This document shows positions 63,790 to 64,000 of a DNA stretch of 64,000 nt, one piece after another; the stretch's first letter is position 1; every line of letters begins with the position of its first letter. Under the pieces are notes generated by a model. That model was not told the DNA's origin. It ran no database searches and saw only the letters and a program-made list of their open reading frames with translations. The translations under genes and the position numbers were made by a program. The DNA is from Nitrosospira briensis C-128 (GTDB lineage Bacteria > Pseudomonadota > Gammaproteobacteria > Burkholderiales > Nitrosomonadaceae): the NCBI RefSeq assembly GCF_000619905.2, contig NZ_CP012371.1, forward strand, positions 2,728,001 through 2,792,000, written 5' to 3'.

Positions 63790-64000
63790 TCGGTATCCCC
63801 GCTGTCGTTGAGCTCCGGCACTGGTTCGCAGTGCATGGATTGTTACAACTCAAGATATAACCCTGCACTTTGCAGGATAGTCGCATACAGACCCGCTTCG
63901 GCGGGTTTGATGCTTTCAAGTTGGCCTTCGATCTGACTGAATTGCCCTTCTTGCAGTACGATTATCCAGCAGCCTGTCGGACTTGAATAATCGCAGCGAA
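63790..64000. other. 3' region with hairpins
   Basis: CCTGCA/TGCAGG (about 63862-63876) and ACCCGC-TTCG-GCGGGT (63891-63906) hairpins, the latter with a stable UUCG loop and a short T-rich tail, probably the terminator of the PEP-CTERM gene. Repeat element E begins at 63969. Confidence 0.6.
63969..64000 (+). repeat. Interspersed inverted-repeat element, copy E, cut by window edge
   Basis: AGCAGCCTGTCGGACTT followed by GAATAATCGCAGCGAA matches the left end of copy D with one difference; the rest lies beyond the window. Confidence 0.75.

Overview
The window looks like chromosomal DNA of a betaproteobacterium of the Nitrosomonadaceae, most like Nitrosospira. The grounds are a beta/gamma-type rpsF-priB-rpsR-rplI operon, the bamD/rluD/pgeF arrangement, a PEP-CTERM protein with an exosortase-associated acyltransferase, and the overall look of the proteins. 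No nitrification gene lies in the window, so the genus is an inference. There is no rRNA, CRISPR array, prophage or intact transposase.

Layout. 0-3 kb: an Mla lipid-transport pair (mlaF cut by the left edge, and mlaE with a fused STAS domain) and a cytochrome c'-like protein. 3-10 kb: rimO, a ZIP metal transporter, pgeF, rluD, bamD, a universal stress protein, and the divergent tesA/ybbA pair. 10-14.6 kb: an RND efflux adaptor and pump. 14.6-28.1 kb: a long minus-strand cluster, the most unusual part of the window. In transcription order it holds a TonB-dependent receptor, a MoeZ-type ThiF-rhodanese protein, two identical JAMM proteases, a ThiS/MoaD-like sulfur carrier ending in Gly-Gly-Cys, a two-part CaiB-like CoA-transferase, an acyl-adenylating ligase, an acyl-CoA dehydrogenase, an MFS transporter, a GH88-like protein and a His-rich amidohydrolase. 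The sulfur-transfer, ligase, exporter and receptor set resembles what is known for thiocarboxylate siderophores (thioquinolobactin, pyridine-2,6-dithiocarboxylate), but no scaffold-forming enzyme is recognisable. It is a candidate undescribed thiocarboxylate metabolite or metallophore pathway.

28-45 kb: metG, mrp, dcd, an ornithine decarboxylase-family gene preceded by a 21-codon leader ORF, thyA-folA, an M17 aminopeptidase, a quinone oxidoreductase, aroC, and a three-gene set of a PstS-like periplasmic protein, a porin and a membrane GGDEF-EAL protein. 45-56 kb: the PEP-CTERM-associated acyltransferase, tRNA-Leu, rnr, rlmB, the rpsF operon, dnaB, a PhoH-type PIN-ATPase, a peroxiredoxin and queD. 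56-64 kb: a radical SAM protein, a small HTH regulator, lysC, tRNA-Ser, a zinc alcohol dehydrogenase, a DsrE-like protein, tRNA-Arg, a decayed ORF and a PEP-CTERM protein.

Non-coding structure. A family of short elements with terminal inverted repeats occurs five times (8.15, 23.6, 28.45, 36.1 and 63.97 kb). One copy marks the edge of a perfect 531-bp tandem duplication that doubled the JAMM gene. A different inverted-repeat element of about 390 bp separates queD from the radical SAM gene. Two divergent gene pairs have start codons overlapping in a single CATG. All positions come from reading the sequence; no database search was run.
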